From: Candidatus Pacearchaeota archaeon
GTDB lineage: Archaea > Nanobdellota > Nanobdellia > Pacearchaeales > GW2011-AR1
Assembly: GCA_016866995.1 (NCBI GenBank)
Contig: VGKQ01000006.1
Coordinates: 1-48,661, forward strand
Direction: 5' to 3'
Length of the DNA: 48,661 nt
Program-made: the position numbers and the translations under genes
Shown here: positions 7,047 through 14,324 of the stretch, in pieces
Layout of the letters: each line of letters starts with the position of its first letter
How positions within the stretch are numbered: the first letter of the stretch is position 1
Notes under the pieces: model-generated
What the model saw: only the letters and a program-made list of their open reading frames with translations
Told to the model about the DNA's origin: nothing
Databases searched by the model: none

Positions 7047-8123
7047 TTATCTAAAAACTTCAATTCCTAACTCAGATATTTCTGGAGTTGGAGCTGCTGA
7101 CTCAAACTTTGGCTTTCCAAGGATATATGGAGACTTAACTCCAGTCATTATTGTAATAACTCTGACTTTTCCCTGGAATTCCTTGTTAATTCTTGCTCCA
7201 ATAATTACCTGGGCTTCGGGGCTCAAGTTCTCTGTAACAAGATGCCCAATATTGCTAAATTCTTCAAGCTTCAAATCAGGCCCGCCGATAATGTGAACAA
7301 GAGCCCCTGTAGCTCCTCTGTAGTCCACATCAAGCAAAGGATGTGTCAACGCCTGCCTGACTGCTTCTTCTACTCTATTTGCAGTATCGCTTTCTCCTAT
7401 TCCAATAACTGCAACATCGCCGTTTTTCATAATAGCAGCGACATCTGCATAGTCAAGATTAATCAATGAAGGCAAGGTAATTGTTTCCACAATTCCTTTA
7501 ATCATTGTACTGACTAGTTCATTGGCAACAGCAAAAGCCTGCTCAATAGGCAGATTTCCAGCAATATCAGTCAGTCTATTATTGTCAATTACAATAACAG
7601 TGTCTGTCATATCTCTTAATTCCTGCAAGCCAAATTCAGCTTTATCAATTCTAGCTTTCTCGCAGTCCCATGGCATTGTCACAACTCCAATAACAACAGC
7701 TCCTGTCTCTTTTGCAAGCTGTGATACAACCGGGGCAGCACCGGTTCCTGTTCCTCCACCCATTCCTGCAAGCACAAAAATCATATCTGCTGCTGAAACC
7801 GCTTTCTTGATTTCAGAAATAGACTCTTTTGCTGCTTCTCTTCCTTTCTGAGGATAGCCTCCTGCTCCCAGTCCTCTTGTCAACTCCTTTCCAATAAGGA
7901 TTTTCTCGTCAGCTTTTGTGATTGAAAGATGAAGTGCGTCTGTATTCAATCCATAAACTGTCGCTCCATTTATTCCTTTGTTGAAAAGCCACGTAACCAT
8001 GTTGCTTCCTGCTCCTCCGCATCCAAAAACCTTGATGTTAGCTTTTCCAGCTTTCAATTCATCAAAATTTATGCTGTGTGTTGCTGCATTCTGAATTGCC
8101 TCTTTTGCAAAATCTAAAACCAT
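7047..8123 (-). CDS. ftsZ: cell division protein FtsZ
   Basis: Tubulin-like GTPase that forms the division ring. The nucleotide-binding GCGGAGSN motif is at about residues 34-41 and the tubulin signature GMGGGTGTGAAP at about 121-132. The catalytic T7-loop region appears as NLDYADVAAIM, and the core ends before a short C-terminal tail. At 358 residues it is near normal for archaeal FtsZ. A GGAGG-type site (minus-strand AAAGGAGGA, 8138-8146) lies upstream with somewhat long spacing, and the gene is followed by a strong hairpin terminator. Confidence 0.96.
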   Translation of the reverse strand: MVLDFAKEAIQNAATHSINFDELKAGKANIKVFGCGGAGSNMVTWLFNKGINGATVYGLNTDALHLSITKADEKILIGKELTRGLGAGGYPQKGREAAKESISEIKKAVSAADMIFVLAGMGGGTGTGAAPVVSQLAKETGAVVIGVVTMPWDCEKARIDKAEFGLQELRDMTDTVIVIDNNRLTDIAGNLPIEQAFAVANELVSTMIKGIVETITLPSLINLDYADVAAIMKNGDVAVIGIGESDTANRVEEAVRQALTHPLLDVDYRGATGALVHIIGGPDLKLEEFSNIGHLVTENLSPEAQVIIGARINKEFQGKVRVITIMTGVKSPYILGKPKFESAAPTPEISELGIEVFR

Positions 8124-8170
8124 TTTCTCTTTTTCTCATCCTCCTTTCAGTTATTAGTTTTCTCAAGTTA

Positions 8171-8187
8171 CCAAAAGGTTTAAATAC
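8171..8187 (+). promoter_or_regulatory. BRE/TATA element CCAAAAGG-TTTAAATA
   Basis: It matches the plus-strand element before the ATPase gene (CCAAAAGGTTTAAATA at about 20132-20147) and resembles CCGAAAGATTTAAATA before the gene at 37842. The purine-rich BRE side points to plus-strand transcription, yet no plus-strand gene follows. The near-palindromic TATA core could also serve ftsZ on the minus strand. Confidence 0.4.
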
Positions 8188-8235
8188 TTGATTTATATTT
8201 TATATTTATCTCAGAATATAGACACAACTGAGAAA

Positions 8236-8299
8236 AAAGAGATTCACCTCTCTTTACACCAATTAAATTAGGGTTAATTTAACTTGCCGGTTAAATTAA
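8236..8299 (+). ncRNA. candidate structured RNA with two tandem hairpins
   Basis: Hairpin 1 is AAAGAGA-TTCACC-TCTCTTT (8236-8255). Hairpin 2 is TTAATTTAAC-TTGCCG-GTTAAATTAA (8274-8299), a perfect 10-bp stem. Both lie 25-90 bases after the expected start site of the plus-strand BRE/TATA element at 8171-8187. I do not recognise a known RNA family. It may instead be regulatory structure related to ftsZ or rubrerythrin. Confidence 0.3.
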
Positions 8300-8462
8300 T
8301 TAAAATATAGAAACACTGCTTCTTTATAAACTTTTCTTTAATTGAAAATTATGCTAAAGTGGTAATATTTTTCAGATTTTTCACATATTTTTGGAAAATT
8401 TTACACAAGTTAATGTCACAATAATAAAAAATTTAGATTGCAACCAATTAACAATATTAAAT

Positions 8463-9041
8463 TTAATAATTTTCGCATAATAATTCATAAAAAGCCTGTG
8501 GATGCTTGCATGCCGGGCATACAAGAGGAGCTTCTTTTCCTTCATGGACATATCCGCAGTTTCTGCATTTCCATCTCACTTGTGAGTTTCTTTTAAAAAC
8601 AGAATTATTTTTCACATTTTCAAGTAACTTGCGATATCTTTTTTCATGCTGCTCTTCAACTTCAGCAATTTCCTTAAAACTTGAAGCAATTTCAGAAAAT
8701 CCCTCTTTTCTTGCAATTTTTTCAAACTCAGGATATATCTTCGAGTGTTCTTCTTTCTCTCCATTAGCAGATTCAAGTAAATTTTCAGCAGTTGTCCCAA
8801 TTTTTCCTGCAGGAAAAATTGCATCAATCTCGCAATCTCCTCCCTCAAGATATTGGAAGAAAACTTTAGCATGCTCTTTCTCATTTTCAGCTGTTTCTAA
8901 GAAAATCGAAGAAATTTGTTCATATCCTTCTTTCTTTGCCACGTTTGCAAAATAAGTATATCTGTTTCTTGCTTGCGACTCTCCAGCAAATGCTTTCAAT
9001 AAGTTCTTCTCTGTCTCGCTTCCTTTTAACTCTTTTTTCAT
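8463..9041 (-). CDS. rubrerythrin
   Basis: Non-haem diiron peroxidase that reduces hydrogen peroxide in anaerobes. The four-helix ferritin-like part shows the iron ligands in GESQARNRYTYFA, ENEKEHAKVFF, NGEKEEHSKIYPEF and EVEEQHEKRY. A C-terminal rubredoxin-like domain carries CRNCGYVHEG and CPACKHPQ, the two CxxC iron knuckles. Length (192 residues) is normal. It marks an anaerobic or microaerophilic life style. Confidence 0.95.
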   Translation of the reverse strand: MKKELKGSETEKNLLKAFAGESQARNRYTYFANVAKKEGYEQISSIFLETAENEKEHAKVFFQYLEGGDCEIDAIFPAGKIGTTAENLLESANGEKEEHSKIYPEFEKIARKEGFSEIASSFKEIAEVEEQHEKRYRKLLENVKNNSVFKRNSQVRWKCRNCGYVHEGKEAPLVCPACKHPQAFYELLCENY

Positions 9042-9306
9042 AACTTATACTAATCTTCTTAATTTATAAGTATTTCTAAATTGTTTGCTCAATAATCCCA
9101 ATTATTAGTGTGATTGTCATTATTATTTTTCCTATTTTCATTTTTTTGCTTTTAATTTTAATCTCCCCTCCAAAACATAAAACAAAATTATATGTCATAA
9201 CTCAATATATTTTAATTAATTTATCAATTATTAAGTTACAATTAAGCTAATAAGGTGTTATGGGCTAATTTATTAATTTTCTGGCATAATTTTCTTATCT
9301 TCAAAA

Positions 9307-10056
9307 TTATTTTTTTGCAGATTTCCACATTTTCTCGAAGAATTTTAAATAAGATTCTGCAACTTTTTTATCTTCTATCAAAAAAAGAACAGGACTCTCA
9401 CCCCATACAATAATTCCAACCTTATTTCCCTGTATATGCGTTTCAGTCGATGGCTCAAAATCTCCTTCAAAATATTTTATTTTTGTGTGTTTATTAACTA
9501 ATTTTTTTCCATGATATCTTATTGAAGGATTAAATATCATTCTCACGCTTAATTTATTTTCAATTCTTTTAAGATTATAATTTTCCCAGAATAATTCCCC
9601 CATAATGCTTATTGATTCTTGAGGAGCGCCAAAAACAACATAATCTTCTCCTTTCAAAGTTTCATTATAAAATGCCCTAATTCCTTTAATCCCCCTAAAA
9701 ATGCTCGCTTCCTGCTTTTCAGGAAGATGTTTTGCAATTTTGTTTATTTCTTTGCTTATTAGTTCAGCAGATTTCTTTTTCTCTTCAAGCTCTTTTTCTT
9801 CATCTTCAAAAAACTTGACAAGAGAGTTGGAAGATGCTATTTGAAATCTTCTCTTTTTTCCCTCGATAATAAAGCCCACTAATCCCTTGTCAATAAGCTT
9901 GTCAAGATTATCATAAACAATATTCTTGTGGAACTTTGTTTCTTTAATAATCATTCTTGCATCTGCTTTTCCAAATTTGACAAGAGCAAGATAAACTCTT
10001 GCTTCATTCCTATTAAATCCAAGTTTCATCAATTCTGATAGTTCCATAGTAGTCAT
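9307..10056 (-). CDS. TrmB-like transcriptional regulator
   Basis: Archaeal sugar- or metabolite-responsive regulator. An N-terminal winged helix (about residues 1-75; LMKLGFNRNEARVYLALVKF, then IVYDNLDKLIDKGLV) is followed by a coiled coil (about 85-115) and a C-terminal phospholipase-D-like ligand domain, starting ASIFRGIKGIRAFYNETL. It is divergent from a three-gene membrane cluster and an inverted repeat covers its own start codon (10049-10069), so self-control is likely. The TATA box near 10075-10085 favours the first ATG as a leaderless start. Confidence 0.85.
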   Translation of the reverse strand: MTTMELSELMKLGFNRNEARVYLALVKFGKADARMIIKETKFHKNIVYDNLDKLIDKGLVGFIIEGKKRRFQIASSNSLVKFFEDEEKELEEKKKSAELISKEINKIAKHLPEKQEASIFRGIKGIRAFYNETLKGEDYVVFGAPQESISIMGELFWENYNLKRIENKLSVRMIFNPSIRYHGKKLVNKHTKIKYFEGDFEPSTETHIQGNKVGIIVWGESPVLFLIEDKKVAESYLKFFEKMWKSAKK

Positions 10057-10069
10057 AATATATGACTAC
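10049..10069. promoter_or_regulatory. inverted-repeat operator GTAGTCATA-ATA-TATGACTAC
   Basis: A perfect 9-bp inverted repeat with a 3-base spacer overlaps the regulator's start codon and sits beside the shared TATA region (10070-10081) of the divergent cluster. Its position would let a bound dimer block both directions. It is probably the TrmB-like protein's own site, though binding is not shown. Confidence 0.5.
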
Positions 10070-10127
10070 CTATATATAAATATTGCTATAGGACAACTTG
10101 ATAGTAATTAAAACAAATAATAAGAAA

Positions 10128-10613
10128 ATGAAACTAATAAAATATTTTGTGGAAAGAAGAAAAAGAAAAGTAGAGGAAGCTAAAGAGAGAAAGGCAGAGG
10201 TAGAGAGAAACGTAGCAGATTACCATAAACAACAAGAAGAAATAAGGTTAACTGAGAAGAATTCTCAAAAGGCTACACCATTATTAAAAAGTACAAAGTT
10301 TTTTCCAGGAACCAAATCTGAATATGAAGAACTTGCAGGATACGAATGCGAGTTTATTCCAAATGGAGGAAGCAATCAGTTCATTAAAATATATTATTCT
10401 AGAATATATCGTTATCTTGGTGGTACTCGTCACCTTCCATATACATTAGTAGAAAATGTGCCTGTTGTTGGGGATTCATTAACAGATCTTGAGGGTTTAG
10501 AAGCAATAATTCATTTTCAACCAGTCCCGGGAGCGGTTTGGGGTAATTTGGGAAGTACAAGTGGCGGCGGAACTGAGTACTGGATAGGGGTTCCTATTAG
10601 GAGGAAAAAATGA
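10128..10613 (+). CDS. uncharacterised basic/coiled protein, first gene of three
   Basis: Unrecognised, about 161 residues from the ATG at 10128; a TTG at 10098 is in frame and would add ten residues. The N-terminal 45 residues are a highly charged Arg/Lys/Glu helix, and the rest looks like a compact beta-rich domain ending IGVPIRRKK. No membrane segment. Its stop codon overlaps the ATG of the next gene (ATGA), so the two are translationally coupled. Confidence 0.55.
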   Translation: MKLIKYFVERRKRKVEEAKERKAEVERNVADYHKQQEEIRLTEKNSQKATPLLKSTKFFPGTKSEYEELAGYECEFIPNGGSNQFIKIYYSRIYRYLGGTRHLPYTLVENVPVVGDSLTDLEGLEAIIHFQPVPGAVWGNLGSTSGGGTEYWIGVPIRRKK

Positions 10614-10990
10614 ACTTATTAAAAAAATTAAGAGAAAGAAAGCAGGGAAGAATAGAGGGATATGTAAATAACATTCTCAGAGAAAATAATGGAAACATTC
10701 CTGCCCCAGAACAAGTCAGAGGATATTTTGAGGCTAATTCTTGCGCCACCTCTGCTATCTCAATAATATGCGGATTACCTATCATAGCAGCATCAATAAT
10801 AATGTCTATAGATTATTTCAATCATTCAAATCATTTACATAATCTTCCTGATGCTCCTACAGCATTTATTATGGGCTGTCCATTATTGGCATCGATTATA
10901 GGTATTCCCCTTTACCTAATGGGAAGAAAAGAAGAAAGAGAAATAATTGAATGCTACACTCAAAAATATAATCAAATTAGAGGAAGATAA
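10610..10990 (+). CDS. uncharacterised membrane protein, two predicted helices
   Basis: Unrecognised 126-residue protein. A basic N-terminal helix (about 1-35) precedes two hydrophobic segments, SAISIICGLPIIAASIIM (about 48-65) and IMGCPLLASIIGIPLYLMG (about 88-106), and a charged C-terminal tail. It overlaps the preceding gene by four bases and the next starts three bases after its stop, so the three form one operon under the TrmB-like regulator. Confidence 0.6.
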   Translation: MNLLKKLRERKQGRIEGYVNNILRENNGNIPAPEQVRGYFEANSCATSAISIICGLPIIAASIIMSIDYFNHSNHLHNLPDAPTAFIMGCPLLASIIGIPLYLMGRKEEREIIECYTQKYNQIRGR

Positions 10991-10993
10991 AAA

Positions 10994-11395
10994 ATGAAAA
11001 AAATAACTGCATTATCACTAACATTAGCAGGGATTTTAGGTTTAGCTGGGAGTGTGAGTTTTATGAATCATGCTTTTGAGAGACAAAGGACATATTCTCA
11101 AATAGTTCCTGCAAGAGTAGAAGAATTAGCTGAAGAAGCCAAAATTATGTACTGGAGATACGGAAATGTTAATATTGACTTTTTAGCAGAACACCCAGAA
11201 GTTCTTGACAAATATAAAAGGATAATGCAAGAGCAGAAAACATATCTAGACAATCCAGAAATAAAAAAAGCTGTTGAAGATTATGATGCAGGAAAAATAG
11301 AAAGAGTAATTTCTGGAAGCATAGGATTTGGCTCAGGGATATTAACACTCGCAGGAGTTTGTGGAATTTTCAGCAATTTGAAAAAGAAAAAGTAG
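10994..11395 (+). CDS. uncharacterised membrane protein, two predicted helices
   Basis: Unrecognised 133-residue protein, last gene of the TrmB-adjacent operon. A hydrophobic N-terminus (LSLTLAGILGLAGSVSFM) and a C-terminal hydrophobic segment (SIGFGSGILTLAGVCGIF) flank a charged helical loop of about 75 residues. It ends in a KKKK tail. With the preceding gene it may form a small membrane complex; the role is unknown. It converges tightly on tyw3 with only two bases between stop codons. Confidence 0.6.
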   Translation: MKKITALSLTLAGILGLAGSVSFMNHAFERQRTYSQIVPARVEELAEEAKIMYWRYGNVNIDFLAEHPEVLDKYKRIMQEQKTYLDNPEIKKAVEDYDAGKIERVISGSIGFGSGILTLAGVCGIFSNLKKKK

Positions 11396-11397
11396 TT

Positions 11398-11955
11398 TTA
11401 TATTAATTTTTCAAGCTTATCAATCTTCTCCCAAACTCTCTCAAGCCGAGAATTTGCCTCTTTAACAAGAATTTTCAGAAAATTATCATCAATAAGAATT
11501 TTCTCGTTGGCAATTGCAGGCAGTTCAAGCTTCTCAGTGCTCATTAATTCAAGAACAAATCTTTTTCTTGTAGCCATTATCCCGCTTCTCTTCCAACCGG
11601 CAAATTTTGCCTTATCCAGCAAAATTTGCGCAGAATTTAAATCAGAACAAGCAACATGCAGGATGCATGTTTCCTGCTTAAAATAAACATTTTTTGATTT
11701 TCTTGCTTTCTCAAGCTCTTTTTTCATCTGCAAAAAAGAAATTTTCTCGTGAGTTTTGAACAAAAAAACATTTTTCACTTTTTTCTCAAGATTTTTAATT
11801 AAAATAATTCTTCCTGCACAAGATGAAGTTGTATAATAATTTTTATTCTTGTTTATCTTCTGACATAATCCTCTTATCTTGCTGTCAATTTCTCCTATAT
11901 CTGACTTGTCTTTTCTTCTCAGTATGTCTTGCTTGATTTGTGAAAATTGTTTCAT
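11398..11955 (-). CDS. tRNA wybutosine-synthesizing protein 3 (TYW3-like)
   Basis: SAM-dependent N4-methyltransferase step of wybutosine biosynthesis at position 37 of tRNA-Phe. The family signature is clear near the N-terminus: DKSDIGEIDSKI, then NYYTTSSCAGRI (about residues 42-53), with Ser-Ser-Cys conserved. 185 residues, a typical archaeal length. A tRNA-like gene lies 13 bases upstream on the same strand. Other wybutosine genes are not in the window. Confidence 0.88.
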   Translation of the reverse strand: MKQFSQIKQDILRRKDKSDIGEIDSKIRGLCQKINKNKNYYTTSSCAGRIILIKNLEKKVKNVFLFKTHEKISFLQMKKELEKARKSKNVYFKQETCILHVACSDLNSAQILLDKAKFAGWKRSGIMATRKRFVLELMSTEKLELPAIANEKILIDDNFLKILVKEANSRLERVWEKIDKLEKLI

Positions 11956-11966
11956 TTTAAATATAA

Positions 11967-12034
11967 AGCGACGGGGGGGAATCGAACCCCCTCTTCATGG
12001 TCTACAGCCAAGTGCTCGCCACGAGCTCCGTCAC
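11967..12034 (-). tRNA. degenerate tRNA-Tyr(GTA)-like gene
   Basis: Acceptor GTGACGG pairs with CCGTCGC (one T-G), the T-arm GGGGG-TTCGATT-CCCCC is perfect, and the anticodon loop CTGTAGA reads GTA, Tyr. Several features are abnormal. Only one base separates acceptor and D-stem, the D-loop is five bases (GTGGC), the anticodon stem has a T-T mismatch, the discriminator is T, and pair 1-72 is G-C where archaeal tRNA-Tyr usually has C-G. Its 5' end overlaps the stop codon of the TrmB-like gene by four bases. It could be a tRNA pseudogene or a divergent working tRNA. Confidence 0.55.
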
Positions 12035-12798
12035 ATTTCTTTAGCTTTACTCCACAAAAATTTAAAATAACTCAACATTGCCATAACTATCTCCTTGCTC
12101 TTAATAAAGATAACCCTCGGTTTTTCTTTTGTCATAACATAGATTAATAAAGTACTCTTATAAAAAGTGATTTCAATATCTCCAATCTCTGACAAATTTG
12201 CATATCTAACTTCAGTATTTTTTGATTTTGCTTTCCTGGCTTTATTATGTAAATTATAAACCGCTAAAAATTTTATTTTTTTCTCAATTCTCTTTTTAAA
12301 TAAAGTGTCAATCCAATATTTAATTCCCGGGTATTCTGACAAAACACCTTCTTTTCCTATAGCATAAATTATCTCTCCTCTTTTAAGATTCAGAACATTT
12401 CCCAAAACTTCTTTTATTTCATTAATACCTTCGTGAACTTCAACAGCAAACTCGGAATGGGGGGTTTCTATTTCAGATATTTTGTCTGCTTCTTTAACAA
12501 AATTTTGAACTTCTTTTTGCTTTTCTTTTAAACTGGAAATTTTCTTATTGAAGAGTTCATTTATTCTTTCAGGTCTCGTAACAGAAAAGTATCTTATTTT
12601 TTCAATTATTGAAGAAAAAACAAGTTTCTTGTCAATAAGCCTCTCTAAAATTCTATATAAATTGGATCTATTAAGATTTGTTTCCTTTGAGAGTTGACTT
12701 GCTGTTTTGGCTCCTTTATGAAGAAGGGAAATATAAACAATTATCTCTCCATTTGTTAGCCCAAGAGTCCTTAAAATTTTGGTTTTATCTTCCATCAT
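12031..12798 (-). CDS. TrmB-like transcriptional regulator next to the Cys-rich peptide cassette
   Basis: 255 residues with an N-terminal winged helix (LRTLGLTNGEIIVYISLLHK, then SNLYRILERLIDKKLV), a coiled coil (about 85-110) and a C-terminal ligand-binding domain beginning FAVEVHEGINEIKEVL. It is divergent from the peptide-modification operon, and a 9-bp inverted repeat lies between the two start sites. I infer that it controls that operon and itself. Its stop codon overlaps the 5' end of the tRNA-Tyr-like gene. A minus-strand box at 12815-12826 gives a leaderless start. Confidence 0.85.
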   Translation of the reverse strand: MMEDKTKILRTLGLTNGEIIVYISLLHKGAKTASQLSKETNLNRSNLYRILERLIDKKLVFSSIIEKIRYFSVTRPERINELFNKKISSLKEKQKEVQNFVKEADKISEIETPHSEFAVEVHEGINEIKEVLGNVLNLKRGEIIYAIGKEGVLSEYPGIKYWIDTLFKKRIEKKIKFLAVYNLHNKARKAKSKNTEVRYANLSEIGDIEITFYKSTLLIYVMTKEKPRVIFIKSKEIVMAMLSYFKFLWSKAKEM

Positions 12799-12830
12799 AT
12801 ATCAAAACCATTAGAATTTTTAAATCTGTC

Positions 12831-12853
12831 GTTTTGTTGCGCAACAACAAAAC
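12831..12853. promoter_or_regulatory. inverted-repeat operator between regulator and peptide operon
   Basis: GTTTTGTTG and CAACAAAAC are perfect reverse complements around CGCAA; the centre also contains TTGCGCAA. The site lies just upstream of both AT-box promoters (minus 12815-12826, plus about 12852-12861), the classic place for a shared operator. Probably bound by the TrmB-like protein. Confidence 0.55.
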
Positions 12854-12882
12854 TATTTATAGTTTTATGATTATTAAAAATT

Positions 12883-13053
12883 ATGATTGAAGATGTTGAA
12901 CGGGCTAAGGGAAGGCTACTTTCAAGATTGTTATTAACAAAATCAGACCTGCAAGGAACAAACAAAAATTATCTTGAGAAAGAGATAAAAACACAATTAG
13001 AAGAAATCCAAAATAAAGTTGAAATATTAATTAAAAGTTTGATTTCAAAATAA
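12883..13053 (+). CDS. small helical protein, first gene of the peptide cassette, 56 aa
   Basis: Not recognised. A fully helical-looking peptide with KGRLLSRLLLTK near the start and a heptad-like, Glu/Lys/Ile-rich second half suggesting a coiled coil. No cysteine and no signal peptide. The ATG lies about 30 bases after an AT box (12852-12861). It is followed 25 bases later by the Cys-rich peptide, so it may be an accessory or immunity protein, or a peptide-recognition partner. Confidence 0.6.
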   Translation: MIEDVERAKGRLLSRLLLTKSDLQGTNKNYLEKEIKTQLEEIQNKVEILIKSLISK

Positions 13054-13078
13054 ACAAATAAATTAAACTGGAGGATAA

Positions 13079-13255
13079 ATGAAAAGTTTAACTGACATTG
13101 CAAATTCAATTGCTTTGAAAGGTTCAGCAATACCAAATAACAGCAGTTCTGGTTACTTGCAAAGAGAGACTTATATGAGTGACGATTGTGATTGCTATTC
13201 CGGTGATTGCTCTGATTGCGTATGCACTGACTGCAATGAATGTGGTAATGATTGA
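13079..13255 (+). CDS. Cys-rich peptide, candidate precursor for a radical SAM enzyme, 58 aa
   Basis: The N-terminal 30 residues (leader-like: MKSLTDIANSIALKGSAIP) lack cysteine. The last 22 contain seven: C37, C39, C44, C47, C49, C52, C55, mostly preceded or followed by Asp/Glu (DCDC, GDC, SDC, VC, TDC, NEC). GGAGG precedes the ATG by four bases, so translation should be strong. The radical SAM/SPASM gene starts 25 bases downstream. This leader-plus-Cys-rich-core layout, with an adjacent maturase, is that of a ribosomally made, modified peptide such as a ranthipeptide. A metal-binding peptide is the alternative. Confidence 0.8.
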   Translation: MKSLTDIANSIALKGSAIPNNSSSGYLQRETYMSDDCDCYSGDCSDCVCTDCNECGND

Positions 13256-13280
13256 ATAAATCAACCATTAATTTTGTTTT

Positions 13281-14324
13281 ATGATTCAAAATTTTAATAT
13301 AGCCTGGCTATCCTTAACATATAATTGCAATAATAGATGTGTTTGGTGTTATGCAGCATCAAATTGTCACAAAAATCGAAATAAACAGTTTAATGTAGGA
13401 ATGCTAGAAAAAACAGCACATTTACTAAGCCAATTACAAGTTAAAAGAATTATTCTTATTGGAGGGGAACCAACAATTTATCCAGAAATAACAAGAGTTA
13501 TTGGAGTTTTAAACAGCAAAGATATCCAAACCGGAATTGTCAGTAATGGTCGGAGACTGATTCAAAAAAGGTTTTTAGAGAATCTTAAAAGAGCTGGGCT
13601 TGGTTCAATTTCCATAGGTATTGAAGGATCCACAGCAGAATTGCATGATGAAACTACTCAAATAAAAGGGAGTTATAAAGAAACATTAAGTGGTTTAGAA
13701 AACTGTATAAGTTTGGGCATGAACGTCTCAACAAATACAGTAATAAGCGAAAAAAATAGTAATGATTTAGAGAACATAATTCATCTATTAAAAAATTATC
13801 CCCTGAATACTATAACATTTAATATATGTGGAGTTTGCGTGTCTCAAGAAGGTAACAATAGATATCTCATAAATCCGAGATTAGCCGTGAAATCGTTTGA
13901 AAGGGCTTATGAAGTTTCAAGAGTACTTGGAAGAAAAGTTAGATTAGTAACCCCAATGCCATTATGTTTCTTCTCAGATAGCAACAGGGAAGATCTAAAA
14001 AAAGAGAGTATAGCAAAAGGAGGACCCTGCCAATTAGTTCATGGAAAAAATTTTGTTATAGATTATAATGGAGATATTTTACCATGCACACATTTAACTG
14101 GCTTTTCATATTTTAATTTATATCAAAAAGGCAGAATTATATCAAAAGAAGAGTTTATAAAATATTATAACGATCCAGACAGACAAGCAAGTAAATTCAG
14201 AAAAAGATTAAATAAATTCCCAAGTAAGAAATGCGAAAGAAGTAGATGTAGCGAAAATTGCACGGGAGGTTGTCCATTATACTGGCTAAAATATAACCCT
14301 GATAAGGAAATACATGGAATATGA
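13281..14324 (+). CDS. radical SAM/SPASM-like peptide-modifying enzyme
   Basis: 347-residue radical SAM protein. The [4Fe-4S]-SAM motif is CNNRCVWC (C16, C20, C23), followed by GGEPT (SAM contact). The C-terminal region has the extra cysteines of a SPASM/twitch domain: GGPC and LPC, then C318, C323, C327 and C331 (CTGGCPLYW). SPASM enzymes commonly carry two auxiliary clusters and modify ribosomal peptides. The gene lies directly after the Cys-rich peptide and overlaps the HExxH gene by four bases. The chemistry, perhaps a thioether or C-C link, is not readable. Confidence 0.88.
   Translation: MIQNFNIAWLSLTYNCNNRCVWCYAASNCHKNRNKQFNVGMLEKTAHLLSQLQVKRIILIGGEPTIYPEITRVIGVLNSKDIQTGIVSNGRRLIQKRFLENLKRAGLGSISIGIEGSTAELHDETTQIKGSYKETLSGLENCISLGMNVSTNTVISEKNSNDLENIIHLLKNYPLNTITFNICGVCVSQEGNNRYLINPRLAVKSFERAYEVSRVLGRKVRLVTPMPLCFFSDSNREDLKKESIAKGGPCQLVHGKNFVIDYNGDILPCTHLTGFSYFNLYQKGRIISKEEFIKYYNDPDRQASKFRKRLNKFPSKKCERSRCSENCTGGCPLYWLKYNPDKEIHGI

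Larger units (their letters stand above)
8124..8462. other. 339-base intergenic region between ftsZ and rubrerythrin
   Basis: No ORF of substance. It contains the ftsZ leader with its ribosome-binding site, a promoter-like element at 8171-8187, and two hairpins described separately. From about 8310 to 8460 it is AT-rich sequence in which I see nothing beyond T-rich runs that may end the rubrerythrin transcript. Confidence 0.5.

Noticed and set aside
8506-8955. 149-residue plus-strand ORF
   Set aside because: Antisense shadow of rubrerythrin, whose iron ligands are all intact on the minus strand.
9076-9141. 21-residue hydrophobic minus-strand ORF (MKIGKIIMTITLIIGI...)
   Set aside because: A purine-rich GGAGGGGA lies upstream but about 22 bases away, too far for a normal ribosome-binding site, and no clear AT box fits. 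Conservation would be needed.
10098-10130. TTG start for the first gene of the membrane cluster
   Set aside because: The distance from the TATA box fits a leaderless start, but TTG leaderless initiation is uncommon and the following ATG at 10128 begins the protein-like sequence. Left open in the entry.
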